A stretch of DNA of 64,000 nucleotides from Datnioides undecimradiatus (Eukaryota > Chordata > Actinopteri > Lobotiformes > Datnioididae), in the NCBI GenBank assembly GCA_008933995.1, contig WARS01000048.1, positions 6,668,938 to 6,732,937 of the forward strand, in the 5' to 3' direction. Made by a program: the position numbers and the translations under genes. The notes below the pieces were generated by a model. That model made no database searches. It had not been told where the DNA came from and was given only the letters and a program-made list of their open reading frames with translations. Positions 37,279-49,925 of this stretch are shown in pieces. Each line of letters begins with the position of its first letter. Positions within the stretch are counted from its first letter, which is position 1.

Positions 37279-40200
37279 GGTACCAGAGAATGTATGCAGT
37301 TTGTTATTTGAGACAGTGTCCTATGCTGAGTGTCGTGTGTCTAAAGTAGGGAGACTGGAGATTCTGGGTAAGTCAGGTCTGTTTATGTTTACGTTTTAGA
37401 AGCTGCCAAACTGCCCTGTGTTCTTATTGCTGTCTTCTGATTACCACGTTACTACTCTCTTGTCAGTGTCTATAGGACTTTATGTAATCACAAAGCAGGA
37501 GGGCCACAGAAGAGCTTTTATTCATTGGGGGAGGTTGGGTTGCAGGGGGATTCAGTGCTGTCTCAGGCAAAATAAAAGTCTGTTTGTGAGATGTTAAGGA
37601 TTGCTAGCTGGTTAATTCATTGATCCATGCAATCCATACCATGGAAGGATGGGCGTGTCAGAATTTGTTGCCATGCTGACAGGCACAGCGTTTGGTGGAT
37701 GTGGGTCCCTAAGGACCCTGATGTAAATAGTAACCATGCCAACTATGTCGGTGTGCAGCAGTGTCTGTGTCATGGTTCACGTACACACGCCATCAGCGGA
37801 TCTGTAGTTTTGATGAATGAGTGTGTGTGTGAGCGGGTGGGTGCGTCCACTTGCAAACAAACGTACGAGTTCACGTGTGTTGGCATGTATGAAAGACGTG
37901 TGGGTCGGTTTTTGTGAAAACGTGTGAATGTGTGTAGTTAACTCAATTTTGTGGTGCATAAAAGTTATTTTCTTGAACATGTGTCTGTCAAAGTTGTAGT
38001 GCAGAGGAGAAAATCATAAGTCTGTTATGCCATTTAATCATTTTTCCAAACTAAAATATATTATCAGTGTCCCTGTCAAGATATCTCAATTACAAAGTAT
38101 GAAAATAAGAGTTTTTTTGATGAAAAGAGCCAAATATACAACTTAATTTTAGAGTATATCGATATAATTGACCTGTAGAATGCCTTGCCTACTAATCTGA
38201 TCCTGTGTAAACAGTGCCCTCTGCAGACGAGAGAAGGTATTGCAGCAGCAGGGCAACCAGAGCTCTCAGAGTTTTAAACGTAATCATGATAATGCATGAA
38301 ATTGCTGTGTAGAACTCATCATATATTGAATACTATGTGATTCTTAAGTTGACTTAAAGGTGTTTGGCAAAGTAAGATAGGCCGGCCATCAGTGCAGCTT
38401 ACAGGATTTTCGTTTAGTGTTTTATTAACCATAGTTTACTGTAAGGATTACAGCCGTAACCCTCAACAAGTCTTTGTTACTTCAGTGCTGTTATCTCAAC
38501 CTCATGATCTCATTCTAGTCACGTACACAATCACTAGTGTGTACATATCTCAAAGCTCCAGGGTGGAACTGTACCAGAACACTGACAGTAATTCCCATTT
38601 TCTTTTCTTTATTTTAAACTGTAGTAAAATAAATCTAAATGTGACCCGAGAGTGTCCAGGGCCGTGAGCTACGCTGACAGAAGATGTCAGCTAACAAAGA
38701 ACAGGCTCTATGTTCAAGTTCTAGTCCCAGTGCAGTTGTAAAGAATTAAGTCCTTTTTCTTTATGTAGTCTTAAGGCAAAATGGAAATGATGCCAGTTTC
38801 ACTTTGTCCCAGCTGCAGCATTAACAAGGATTAAGACAATTTTAAAGTAGTAAACAGAGGCCACTCCGTTTAAGATTAACCTGTGAGCATGTTTTTTGTT
38901 GTTTTTACAGCTTATTCCCCTACTATCTGTCAGTGAGTGCATTAAGTGGTTATATGTTATAAACTGAGGGAAAACACAGTATATTTTCCTTTTAGGATTT
39001 TGATTTGGGAACGTGTGCAACACTGTTGGGTGCCGGAGTATTGCAGGGTGGGTTTCAGGTATTTGGTGGCATGGTTTGGTTTATTTGTTGGCATTAAAGG
39101 ACTATACTTTGCGGTTTTTCATGTTGTAGTAGATTACCTACAAGTTGTGTGAACATGATGGCAATTTATTTCCAAAAGCAACAGATTTTAGTTCATTTGT
39201 GGATATCAGTATCAACTTGCAGAGATTTGAGACAAGAACTGACTGATGCAGATTCTTTGTCTGTCAGGTTTGACTGTCTTGTCTGAATACAATGATTTAG
39301 CAGTGGCCGACACTTACAGTCCACATACGCAAAAAGTAAATCCATTGCTATTCATGCATTAAATTTTAGATGGATTCAACACATTTAAAGTGAGCAGTGA
39401 TAAATTATGCTTATTTTTATTCTCAAAGGAAGAATCTTAAGGCAGGTTTTGTTAAACGTCAGTTATAATATAAACTATGAACAAGTATGCTAAAACATGG
39501 AAAACCACCAGTATAAATCTTTAAATCGTTGGTATTACTGGGCCGCTACCAGTAAACTGTTAACTGTGGGTAGGTGAGATTAGGGTATTGGAGTGTGGTA
39601 TTAGGTACTACTTGGGTACTAATGGGTAGTTTTGGGGTATTGTCAGGTCAGGTTGTATTAATGTTCTCAGTGCTTCGGTCTCTTCTTCAGTCAGTGTGGT
39701 AGATAAAAATAATAATACAAGCATCCTCTATGTTTTGTGCTCTGGCCCATGTACACTACCGTGGTATTGGTTGATTGTAAAATTCAGTACGTTATTGAAG
39801 TAAATGGAACCTGTCTGTGATGCTGTCTAGGGTCTGGTTTGTCCTGTACTACTGAAAATACTAAAAAAAAACAATATTAATAATGATTATTTATTAACTA
39901 GAATGCACTCTTTGTTGGAAATACTTTGTTTGACCACTCTTAAAGGGGCTGTTGGCACCGAAATCAAAGTTATATGTGCTCATGCTGTCGTTTTGTTAGA
40001 CTGAGGTAATAAAAGGTGATGATTATATAGTGACACTGGTGCCATCAGTTGTGTGGTTTCCAGTATAAAACATTGCATGGATGTTACAATATCTCCCCCC
40101 ATAATATTGATAATAAAAATTGAGACCCCATCGACCAACAAACAAGTAAACATTGATTTTGTAGCGTGTTACCCCTTTAACATGTTTTGAGCTGTTCCTG

Positions 40201-40304
40201 TTCTGAAGGTGTTTGACCTCTTCAGTGTAAAAACGCTGTGTACAGAGATGTGTGTCACTGTCTATTACCTGAATGTCTCTGGACTGCAGTCTGACCGTCA
40301 CTCC

Positions 40305-40310
40305 AATAAA
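40305..40310 (+). terminator. Candidate distal syngr3 polyadenylation signal
   Basis: AATAAA on the plus strand, 740 bases before the znf598 polyadenylation signal on the opposite strand. Confidence 0.4.
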
Positions 40311-41044
40311 AAAGAAAACATGTTTTGGACTGCCTGTTTCTGTCCCTGACTTTAATGTGTCACAATCTGTGTCTTTAAATAGTATTTTTATAATACTGCA
40401 ACCATGCAATAGAATGAAAGTGGTTGCTTTTAGTGATAGAGAATCATCTACTGAACTTGCAGCACTTTAGCATCTTTCAGCTCCTTTTTCAGTTGCGAGG
40501 CTACAAATTTACTGCTCTAGGTAGCTCACACTGCTTTCATAGTGTCATTTTTGGCCACAGCAGTCAGCCTTTCTTTGTGACTACCCAGTGGAGACTGCCT
40601 GCTCAGCACCAAAAAGACGACAGACAGTAAACAACTTGCTGGTTAACACTGGTGAGCACAGCTGCCTAACACCCAGAAATGGCTGGTGGAGAACAAAAAC
40701 AGAGCTAAAAGGGAAAGTGAACACTGGAGTAATGTTGCTCTGTCACTGCAAATGTTTATACCAAGAGCAACTTTCAGCATGATGATACTTAATGTTTTAT
40801 GCTGCTCTGCGGTGACATTTGAGAAGTACTATTCAGTATGAAAAAGGTATGACAATAGATAGAACACGTTGATAGGTTTGAAATCAAACTTAAAACAATG
40901 TATGAAAACGTATGACATCCTCCTGAATATTTCTCTCTCACATGCACACACGTCTGCACGCACACACAGAAACACACGCACAAACTTAATCACACACACA
41001 CCTCTAACAAAGATACAGAAACTTACAGTGCTGACAGAAACAGC

Positions 41045-41050
41045 TTTATT
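41045..41050 (-). terminator. znf598 polyadenylation signal
   Basis: AATAAA on the minus strand about 1.2 kb beyond the znf598 stop, implying a 1.2 kb 3' UTR. Confidence 0.6.
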
Positions 41051-42242
41051 GAAGACAGACAGAAAAAGAAAAAGCAGCTGTATGGTGTATAGACAAATGC
41101 TATATACACACATTCATTCAGAAATACACATGCACACTCTCTCTTTCTCTTACACACACAGGCAAACAAATGCACACCCATGTGGGCAGCGGTGCAATCT
41201 AAGGGTCCTGAGAGATAAAATGAACATATACTTGTATACTGGTATAATGTAACCAGCCCCCACCACTAACATACACAGTACACATGCCCAGTGTGTTGAA
41301 GCTGGAGTTCAAATGGAGGCAGAACCTTGAGTGTGTTGAGGTCAGAATGACAATTTTTTTTTGTGTCGCAAGCATTATTGATATCACTATCATTTTACTA
41401 TTTAAAATTCAAAATCACTGAAGTTTCATTGTGTTTACAAAATCGAGCAAATCTAATGATCGGTGATGTGAAGGAATCACAAAGAAAAACATCCAAACCG
41501 TGAACCAAAATTTGTTCTAAACCCTAAAGCAGCTTACTTCCTGTCACTCACCCTCCCTCTTCATACTACTGACATTCATTTAAACTCTTAACGGGCCTTC
41601 TTCTCTATGAAGCAACGAGTAATTAAAAACAATTAAACAGTTATGCTTAAATAAATATGGCGCTAAACAGTTTAACTGAGTATGTTTGTGTTTATTATGT
41701 TACGTTACCAAGTAGCCCTGCTGGGGGAAAGTCATACATGCTTTGTCAACTTTGATGCTAACAAAATACATTATGTCATCTCCTGTTAAAGTGAAAACAC
41801 AAAGCAAAGTAGAAAATGCAAATCAATACCGTTTTTTTTTTTTTTATTAGGGAGCAATGCATTCGAGCGAAGCCTCGTCTCGTCTCTCCTCTCTTTAAAT
41901 AAATCGACAGTTCTGCGCAGACCAGTGCCAGCTGGAAATGTCCTCAAAAGGATGCAAGTGGAAACGGAATAGAAACGCGTATGTGTAAACTGTGAAACCA
42001 CTCACACAAATCCATCAACATAATTCCCACTGAAAGTAAAAATGCCATAAGCCATCTTAAATTCCAATAGCGAATCCAATTGGCTATGAGAAGTAAGCCC
42101 CAAACTCCACTGTCACACTGGAAACGGGCTGCTGTTTTTCCCACACTGGCTGCTGCAGGGTTTTGCTGCGGCTGCACAGGCAAATGAAAATTTGCCCTAC
42201 GATGGCAAACAGAGCAGAGGAAAAACTGAGGTGCGGGGTGGG

Positions 42243-45200
42243 CTAGCTGATGATACGACTAATTGATTGCAAGGAAGGGAAGTCCTCAGACTCCCTCATG
42301 TGCAGGGTCTTGTGGGAATTGAAGTCTTTGGGGGCCAGTACTTGTCTGCATGTGGGACACACCTGGCAGTCCAAGTCAGCTGCTGCGTTAGCTGCTGTGC
42401 TCGGCATTTGCCAGGCGTTCTTCTTGTTCTTGTTTTTCTTTCCTCCTCCAGCGCCCGACTGCTTCTCCATCGCCTTGTAGTCTCCGTGAGCGGTCAGGAG
42501 CTCCTGCTGCTTGCCAGTGTCGGGCAAGAGCACCAGCAACTCGTTGAAGATGCGGTTAAAGTCGTCTCCGAGCAGGTCCTTACAGCTGCGGTGGTACTGG
42601 GCTGCTGAGATCACACCCTGGGAACAAAAAGAAAGGGTCAGGAGATAGACAAGCAAAACGAGGAAGTCGTCGAGTCAACACAAAAAGATTTACTGTCTGT
42701 ATACTTAATAACTAATGTTTGTTAGCAAGTTGTTTGTACTCAAATGTTGCACAAATAGCCCAGTTCCAAGAGTGACACTTTGTGATTAAGTATCATTAAA
42801 AACATATTCTCAAAAAACATGATTTTCAGGATCATAGCTTTGATTATCTTGTGCTGCGTACCTGTCTAAACTGTGCAGAGTAGTTTTTGAACTCGTTGAA
42901 CTTCGACTCATCGTTGTGGAGGTACTTTCTAATGGACTGGATCAGCTCCAGGTTCCTCTGTTGGAAGTTTTCTGGCACCAGGTAGCCACTGCTTGACAGC
43001 TTGGGTGGCCTGGGAAATTAAAAAAAAAAAAAAAGAAGAACAAATAAAAACATAGATTCATTCAATCAGTACCTGACAAGACTTGACATGTATAAAACAA
43101 TAAATATAAAGACATCATCTTACAGATTGACTCCAGAAAGAGCAGGATCCACCACATTGCTGTTGAGGGGGATCCCGGTGAATCCTGGGGGCGGTTTGGG
43201 GGCTGAGATTCCAAGGCCGGGAGGAGGTGGTGGGGGCAGAACAGAGGACGGGGTAGGAGCTGAGGCTTTCATCGGGAAGGAGCTCTTAAAGCCTGAGACA
43301 TAAACAATGCGTGAGCTGCTACCTCTGCTGCAAAAGTGAAAACACTGGCCTCCCAGCACTCAAGCTAATAGGCAAAGCATTAGGTGTGTTGTCTTAAGAC
43401 AAACTACAATTTTGGGTGGTGACAAGAGTCAATTCAGCATAAAGGCCCCCTTTTTACTGAACTGATGTCTTTAACAGATGTCTTTAAGCCTTTCTATTAC
43501 AAAACAATAGCTTTTAAACCTGCCAGGCAGGGAAGAACTGGAATTAGCAACTGAAAGTCCAACTTGCCTGAAAATTCTTACTGACTTTGTATTTTGGGTA
43601 GATAGGTTGAAGCATTTTTGACTGTCGAAACACAGAATCATGTGTCCCTACAAAACATAATCAGCCATCAAAGCAGGTGCACAATCAGCCTCTGAGAACA
43701 AATCAAACCTAGTCACTGTAAATGATGTCCAGCCTGAGTGTAACATGTTCCTCTGAGATGAACAGCACATACAAAACAAGAGTGGACAAAGGAAAATAAG
43801 ACATCGCATGATATTGTGATGGAGACCTGTACCTGGTGGTGGGGTCTTGGTCATGAGAGCAGGGAACTCTTCCTCCTGTTCTGGAGGGGGGTCTGTGGGC
43901 TCAGGTGATACAGAAACTGCCTCCTTAATAATGGGTGCTGGATTCTCAGGGTGGCCATTAGCCAAGCCGCTCGTTGGTGCTGTGAGGGATTTGTTCCAGG
44001 ATTTCTCAGGGACGTTCTCCTTCTGTGCCACCTTCTCCACTGAGTTTGCACTTGCAGCTTGAGACAGTGACGACACAGATGCAGAGGGAGTCGCCGTGTT
44101 CTTTTGCTGTTTCTTCTTCTTGCTGGCTTTTGAGGTAGGAGGATCGGAATTGGGGGTTGGTTTTGGGGGGTTGGAGGTTACAGTGGAGGCTTTGTTGTGG
44201 CCTCCTTTAACAGTGAGCAAAGAGGAGATATCCAACATGGTGGGCACCGAGCGGAACTCCTGCTGCGTCAGTCCTCCGCTGTCATCATCGGAGGACGGAG
44301 GAGAGCGGCTGGATGCTGCTTTCCCATTGTCCCCGACTTTCTTTTTTCTGCGTGAAGACGAAGAGGCTGAGGAGGAGAGAAGCTGTGGGCCGGAGGACGC
44401 AGCTGAGAGCGAAGGGGGAGGTCTGGAGGAAGGAAGGGGCTGAGTGGCTGGTTTTGCTCCGGCAGTATGGCTGGACCAAGCCGACTTGTTGCCAGCTGCA
44501 GTTTTGAAGGGCCGGGTTTTGGACACAAGAGCAGGGAAGTCCTCCTCCTGGAAAGAGGAGGACTTTTTAGGTTGGGCAGAGTAAGCTGGGGTCATGAGGG
44601 ATGCGACAGCAACAGTTGAAAGGCTCGGGAAGTCGTCTTCCTTTAAAGCCGCTTGAGGTGCCGTTACTGCCGCAGGAGCAGGCTTTACACTGCAGAGAGA
44701 AACAATAATAGAAATGCAACATTGCAGCTCTACATGGTGTTCAGTCTGTACTGTTTTCTCTGTGTGAAAACTTACATGGATGCAGCAGCTGTGGCCCCTA
44801 AAGCTGGGAAGTCATCCTCCTCTGGATTCGTGCTCTTCATTGTTCTCACTGTAACAGAAGGATACATCAGCACAGCAAATTACTTCCAGTTTCTGCCCGT
44901 ACAGCTAACTTACTGGCATACACATTTACTTGTTTAAATTTTTAAACATCTAACCCGGAGGTTTGATGTGTCCGGTCCTGTGTCTGGGCTCTTCTGGTTC
45001 CGTTCTTTCTGTCCTCTCCTCTCGACTGTGTTTGGGGGCGCTCCTCTCCTGCATCGCCATCCTCTCCTCCTGTCTACGCGTTGCCATAGAGGCTCTCCTA
45101 GCAGCTGCCATCTCCCTGTCCTCTTCCTCTCTGCAGGGGCAAATATCAATACAGCTATTGCACAGAAAGGAATGTAACACACAATGACAGCACAAGGCTG

Positions 45201-48200
45201 TGGGACACTCAGTTGTGACGTCATTCAGCCATTCATTAAATTTTTTCCACGTTCACTTCTCAGCAATGGGCCTGGATGTTCTGTAGTCTGATTACGAGGC
45301 TCATGACTCACTCATTTGTCTATCAGGCAAAGTTTTGATATGCTGCTGATATAAAAAGGAATATAAGGAATGTAGGAATATAAAAAGGAATTGATGGCAC
45401 AGCATGTGAAGTTTGATGTGTTATATAGTCATATTCAGTCAATGCTGCACTGGTAATTTAGACTCACCGAGAGTACCTCCAGCTCTTCTGTCCCCCCTGA
45501 GGCCTCCCTCCTCTTGCTCCTCGGTTGTTACGCACCTCCTCATAGTCCTCACCTGTCACCAAACCTAAAGATACACATCCACACATTTGATCTTTTATCC
45601 ACATTTTCCACCATTAAACACACAAATGCAGAACATTGACCAACCGTCATTCCTCCTCTGTTGTCTCGGGGCGTAGTTGAACTGCAGATCAATGTGGCGG
45701 TTCTGTCGAGCCTCTGCTCGGTTCTTGCTGTGTGCTGCGGCCTTGTGGGCCTTGTAGTCGATCTCGGTGCGGAATGCGTGCGTAAACTGTTCTGTGGCAC
45801 AGCGGCCCTCCTCACACAGATAGTGACTCTCTCTGAAGTGCTCACTCAGGTAGAGATAATCACTGTTTGGGTTAAAAATAAAATGCGAACAACTGGATTC
45901 TGTATATTTTTTTGTACAACAAAATAGTTATATGTATGGTTTTACACACACCTGTAGTATTCCTGCGAACCGTCTGCATCACAGAAATGGCAGAAGTAGT
46001 GGTCCCTGCGCAAGTGTTTAAGCAGCTCATCATTATCAAGGTAACGGTCATCACAGAACTTGCAGAGTGGATGACCTCGGTGGCTGGTGTCGTCTGGGTC
46101 TCCATGTGCTCTGTGACGTGCCAGTTCCTTACGGTTGTACCACTTGCGCTCGTGGGAGAAGATCTGGTGGGAGTTGTAAATGTTCATTTTACATTTAATG
46201 AGCAGCATGTAGACGTAACCAGCCCTTAAAATGTTCCAATAAGGAATTTCCACTTCATTTATGAGCTAGAGTTTCAGTGTTTGGAGAACTTGGAGAGTCT
46301 TGCGGTAGATAGTAGACAGATTTGATGATTAATAAATACATATTGTAGATCACACTGCAAAGAGATTTATAAATAAATAAATAAATCAGATGGATCAATA
46401 TTTACTGAAACTATGAAATATTAATATAAAAAGAATGTTTCCCTTCCTGGTGCTGTTATTGATGCCAAACACTTCAAGTTGCTCATGGTGCAAACAACAG
46501 TGTTATGGTTTCTGCTTTAATCAGCTACGAGGTAAGCCACATTTATTTTATTATAGGAGAACAATTAAATTAACATTAAACTTTGCCCTAAAATTTGATC
46601 CCCTCTTAATCAGGCGTTGATTCCATTTTTGCTCGTCTAATCAACAGGCCTACATGCTGAAGAATATCCAGTCTAATCAGTATACAGTGGGCTCTATCTC
46701 AGGCAGTGTTACGGCTCTGACCAAGGACTGGCTGCTTAGAGATGAGTTTACCTTCAGATGCTTTGTGCAGAGTTTGCAGCAGAAGAGCTCATGCTGCTTC
46801 CTCATGTGGAGCTCTAGCTCCTCAAACCTGGAGAAGACCTTAGGCTCTGAACAGCGGAGGCACTCCGGCAACAGCAGGTGCCTGACAAAGCACACACAGA
46901 CACAAAATTCAGTCAGAGTCCTTGTTGAGTGAGCAAACATACATTATGATTTTTTCCCACTTCTGGTTGACTGAGACAAACACCTGCATGCGCACCATGT
47001 GGATGCCACATGCGCATACACACACACAAAAGTAAACAGCCAATATTTAAATAGTGCTTGAGTCCTCACTAATTGAAGTAGCTTAGTTAATCAACTTGGT
47101 TAGAAATCATTGAGTTGAAATTATTAACAGTCAATCATTATCACAACACGTTCATAAAGAATGGTAAAAGGAGCAGATCAGTACCTGTACTGGGCATAGA
47201 TCTTGTCGTCACTGAAATAGATATCATGCTTCTTCTCACAGGGGAACTGCTGGTATGGCAGACACGAGAAGGCCTCCAGTTTTTTCACAAACACCACCTG
47301 AGGACAACATGACAGTGAGAATAAAAGAACTGCTGTTTGGTTGATGCCACACATGCTCTCTCTGGGGTAAGTGGCAGGAGAAAAAGGTTGTAGTGCACTG
47401 CTGCATTAATTACTACCAAGATATACATTCTGATTTTGTTTGATGGAGAGTTTGGTAAAAGTGAATATTTTCATTCGCTGAAAACGTGCACGTGCACTGA
47501 GATGTCCTGTGGCATAAAGGGAACGCATTCTCCTTACGAAACCCAGCCATTACTTCAGGTTGTATGTAGAGTATGGGCATAAAGCTCTGCAAACGATGCA
47601 GTTAAAGACATTTTGATAAGATCAACTTCCAGCTGTCAGAGTAGTTGATAGTTAACTTTTAACATTTCACGATATCTAACGTTATTTTCTGAAGCTGACA
47701 GCCAGCTTTACTTTTGAAGATATGACAGGTCCTCAATAGCAACGTTATCACACTGTCCAGTTGAGCTGACAGGTTGGCTGAAGTCCATTTAACTAGATAC
47801 CTGAGAGGAACGACTTCCACATGGAAAGACACGACAGTTACCGTTGTAACAAATGTCTGGCACTGAAATGCACAGCAAGAGTGCTATAAAGCACGTCAAC
47901 AGCTAGCACCGCTAGCCCTTTTAACCTGCTCGTGCTGGTTTAAGAGGTGACAGTCGCCGTGTTGCACTATCTTGAATGCTTTGACAGTTCAGTGAATCAC
48001 AAATTCACCGTCACATTAAGAGAAACAAAATAAGAATTGACTGTCTGACTGGCTGTCAACTACTCACTTACGGAGGCCAACCTGGCAGCTAACTCTACCT
48101 GACTTAAGGTGGAGCTAACTAGCTAACCCTGTATTGACAGACTGGCTAATGTTAGCGCGAGCCACCTCAGCTAAGATAATGACAGCGAGTAAAAAAGTAG

Positions 48201-48568
48201 TCTGTGCTATTGGTAGACAGTTGGCTGGTGTGTATTGTTTATCATCAATCTCTCTTGGTTATTATAAACCCAGCCTGGAGTTCAACATAAAAGCATTAGG
48301 TATTTTTTTTCTACATTATAACTGCCAGATAAATGCGGCCTAGCTAGCACCACCAGGCAAAATCCCCGAGCCACAGTAGTGAAGGAATGCCGACCTTGTC
48401 GAGCTCCTCCCGGCAGACGGCGCAGTACTTCTGATCACACAGCACCCTCATTTTGGTGGAGCAGCGGTAACAAACCGGGTGGTCGCATTTTCCTAAGGCG
48501 AAGATGTCTACTTCTTGGCAGCACAGGACGCAGTGCTTCTCTGTTTCTTTTGTGGTTGTAGAGTCCAT
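42243..48568 (-). CDS. znf598: E3 ubiquitin ligase ZNF598, ribosome collision sensor
   Basis: Ubiquitinates 40S proteins (eS10, uS10) on collided ribosomes to start ribosome quality control. With GIGYF2/4EHP it represses translation. Twelve exons: 48395-48568, 47185-47297, 46752-46881, 45952-46163, 45645-45862, 45468-45564, 44955-45130, 44776-44848, 43833-44689, 43124-43292, 42862-43009, 42243-42617. They total 913 residues (human about 904). A RING finger occupies residues 13-52 (CVLCC to CAVC). C2H2 fingers follow: CLRC with HMRKQH, CCKLC, CKFCDDRYLDNDELLKHLRRDH, and GRCATEQFTHAFRTEIDYKAH. The middle is low-complexity with repeated DFPAL-type motifs. PPPPPPGL and PPPGF are the GYF-binding proline motifs. 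The tail has a last finger-like VCPTCRQVL and ends FPSLQSISRIIS. Two donors, after exon 1 (GTCGGC) and exon 5 (GTTGGT), are weak. Confidence 0.95.
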
Positions 48569-49630
48569 AGTGGTGAAAAGGCACGAGTCAACTTTAATAC
48601 TAACTTGTTATTGGGGAGAGCCACAGCCGCTGAAGTGCTTACGTAATTCTGAAAGTCTGAGCTGCTGTCGGTGTCTCGTAACTGTCGTACCTCTGATTTG
48701 TATAGTATGTGGATGGGCGATCAACCCTGCACTGGTGTATTGCTTACACCTATCGCACACGTGCGTATCTGCGCAAGTGGTTACGACGGGTCCACGTGTG
48801 TCCCATCGTGTGTGCTGTACGCCGGTCTGGGCCTATGGACTGTACTGATGCTGATATGAGGCAACTAATGCACTTTGGGAAATATTAACATGTGTCTCTA
48901 TGTCCTAGTTGGAGATTTACACCGGAATTTCCCCTATTTTTATAAGGTGAGTTATTAATGCATTATATTTCAATTTAACTCGTCTAATTAGATTTTGAAA
49001 AATACATTGCCTTTATGTTATATAACGACTTTGAATTACTGTTTCAGTTTCAACTTAGTCTAACTCCTCATGACATCATCAGTTATCCTCAGTCAATATT
49101 TAGAGTGTATGAAGTTAATACAAAACAGTTTTGTTTTGTTGTCGTTTTTGTTTGTTTGTTTTTTTGGTTGGTTGGTTTTTGTTGTTTAATCTGTGGCTAT
49201 AACATCCACAAATGTGGACCACCAAAGGGTTTCAGTGTGAATGTCTTAAAGTGTGGAAGCTCAGACTCAGTTGGGAATATAAGATCTGGTTTCATTTCTG
49301 TTCAAATGAAACTTATGCTTTCGAGAGTGACTTTCTGGTTTCTTTTCAGAGCCCGATGATGTCGATGTCTTGAGACTAGGTAATAACTATGAGCGAGGTT
49401 TCCTATTAATACTTCTACAACCCAGACCTCACCTGCTCAGGATAGGCCCTCAGTAAAATCGGTCATGAGTGAATACAGGAATAAGAGTTCAGTGGAAATT
49501 AAAACATCCATCAGGAGAAATGAGCACGTGTCATATCACTTGCTGAGACTACATTGCTGTAGAAGTAAATCAAACTGCTACATGTGAGAATGATTGAAGC
49601 TGTTTTAGGATATTTAAGGCCAGTAAAAAT
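48569..49630. other. znf598 promoter side and spacer to slc25a17-like
   Basis: The 1.06 kb between the znf598 start and the likely 3' end of the slc25a17-like gene. It must hold the znf598 promoter. A candidate ATTAAA for the carrier gene lies on the minus strand near 49635. No ORF is supported. Confidence 0.5.
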
Positions 49631-49925
49631 GTAGGTTTAATGAGCAGATGTACTCACTATGTTGTGTAATCTGATGTGATGAATCGATTTCAGGATTTCC
49701 AACACTTTTTATCATCGTCAGGATTTTTACAGAGGAATAAAGTAGTACAATCTGCATTGCTAATTAAAGTATTTTAAAGATGATGTCACCACAAAAGATT
49801 TTTTAAAGAAAGTGACAGATCTACAGCAGTTGAAGTGCATTATGGTGGGCTGTAAGCAGTGATTAATACAGCCAGTCAGTGCTTGAATACAGTCAAGTGT
49901 CCATGGTTGTGAAGGGTCCTCCTAG

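Larger units (their letters stand above)
35707..40310 (+). other. syngr3 3' flank / possible long 3' UTR
   Basis: About 4.6 kb between the syngr3 stop and the convergent znf598 3' end. Candidate AATAAA signals lie near 36042 and at 40305-40310. If the last is used, the 3' UTR is very long. The interval includes an inverted-repeat-bounded element at 36.9-37.3 kb. No ORF here is convincing. Confidence 0.45.

Noticed and set aside
43648-43832. Tail of the znf598 315-codon frame beyond PPPG
   Set aside because: It runs past a GTACAG donor into intron sequence. Alignment with human ZNF598 continues in the exon ending at 43292.
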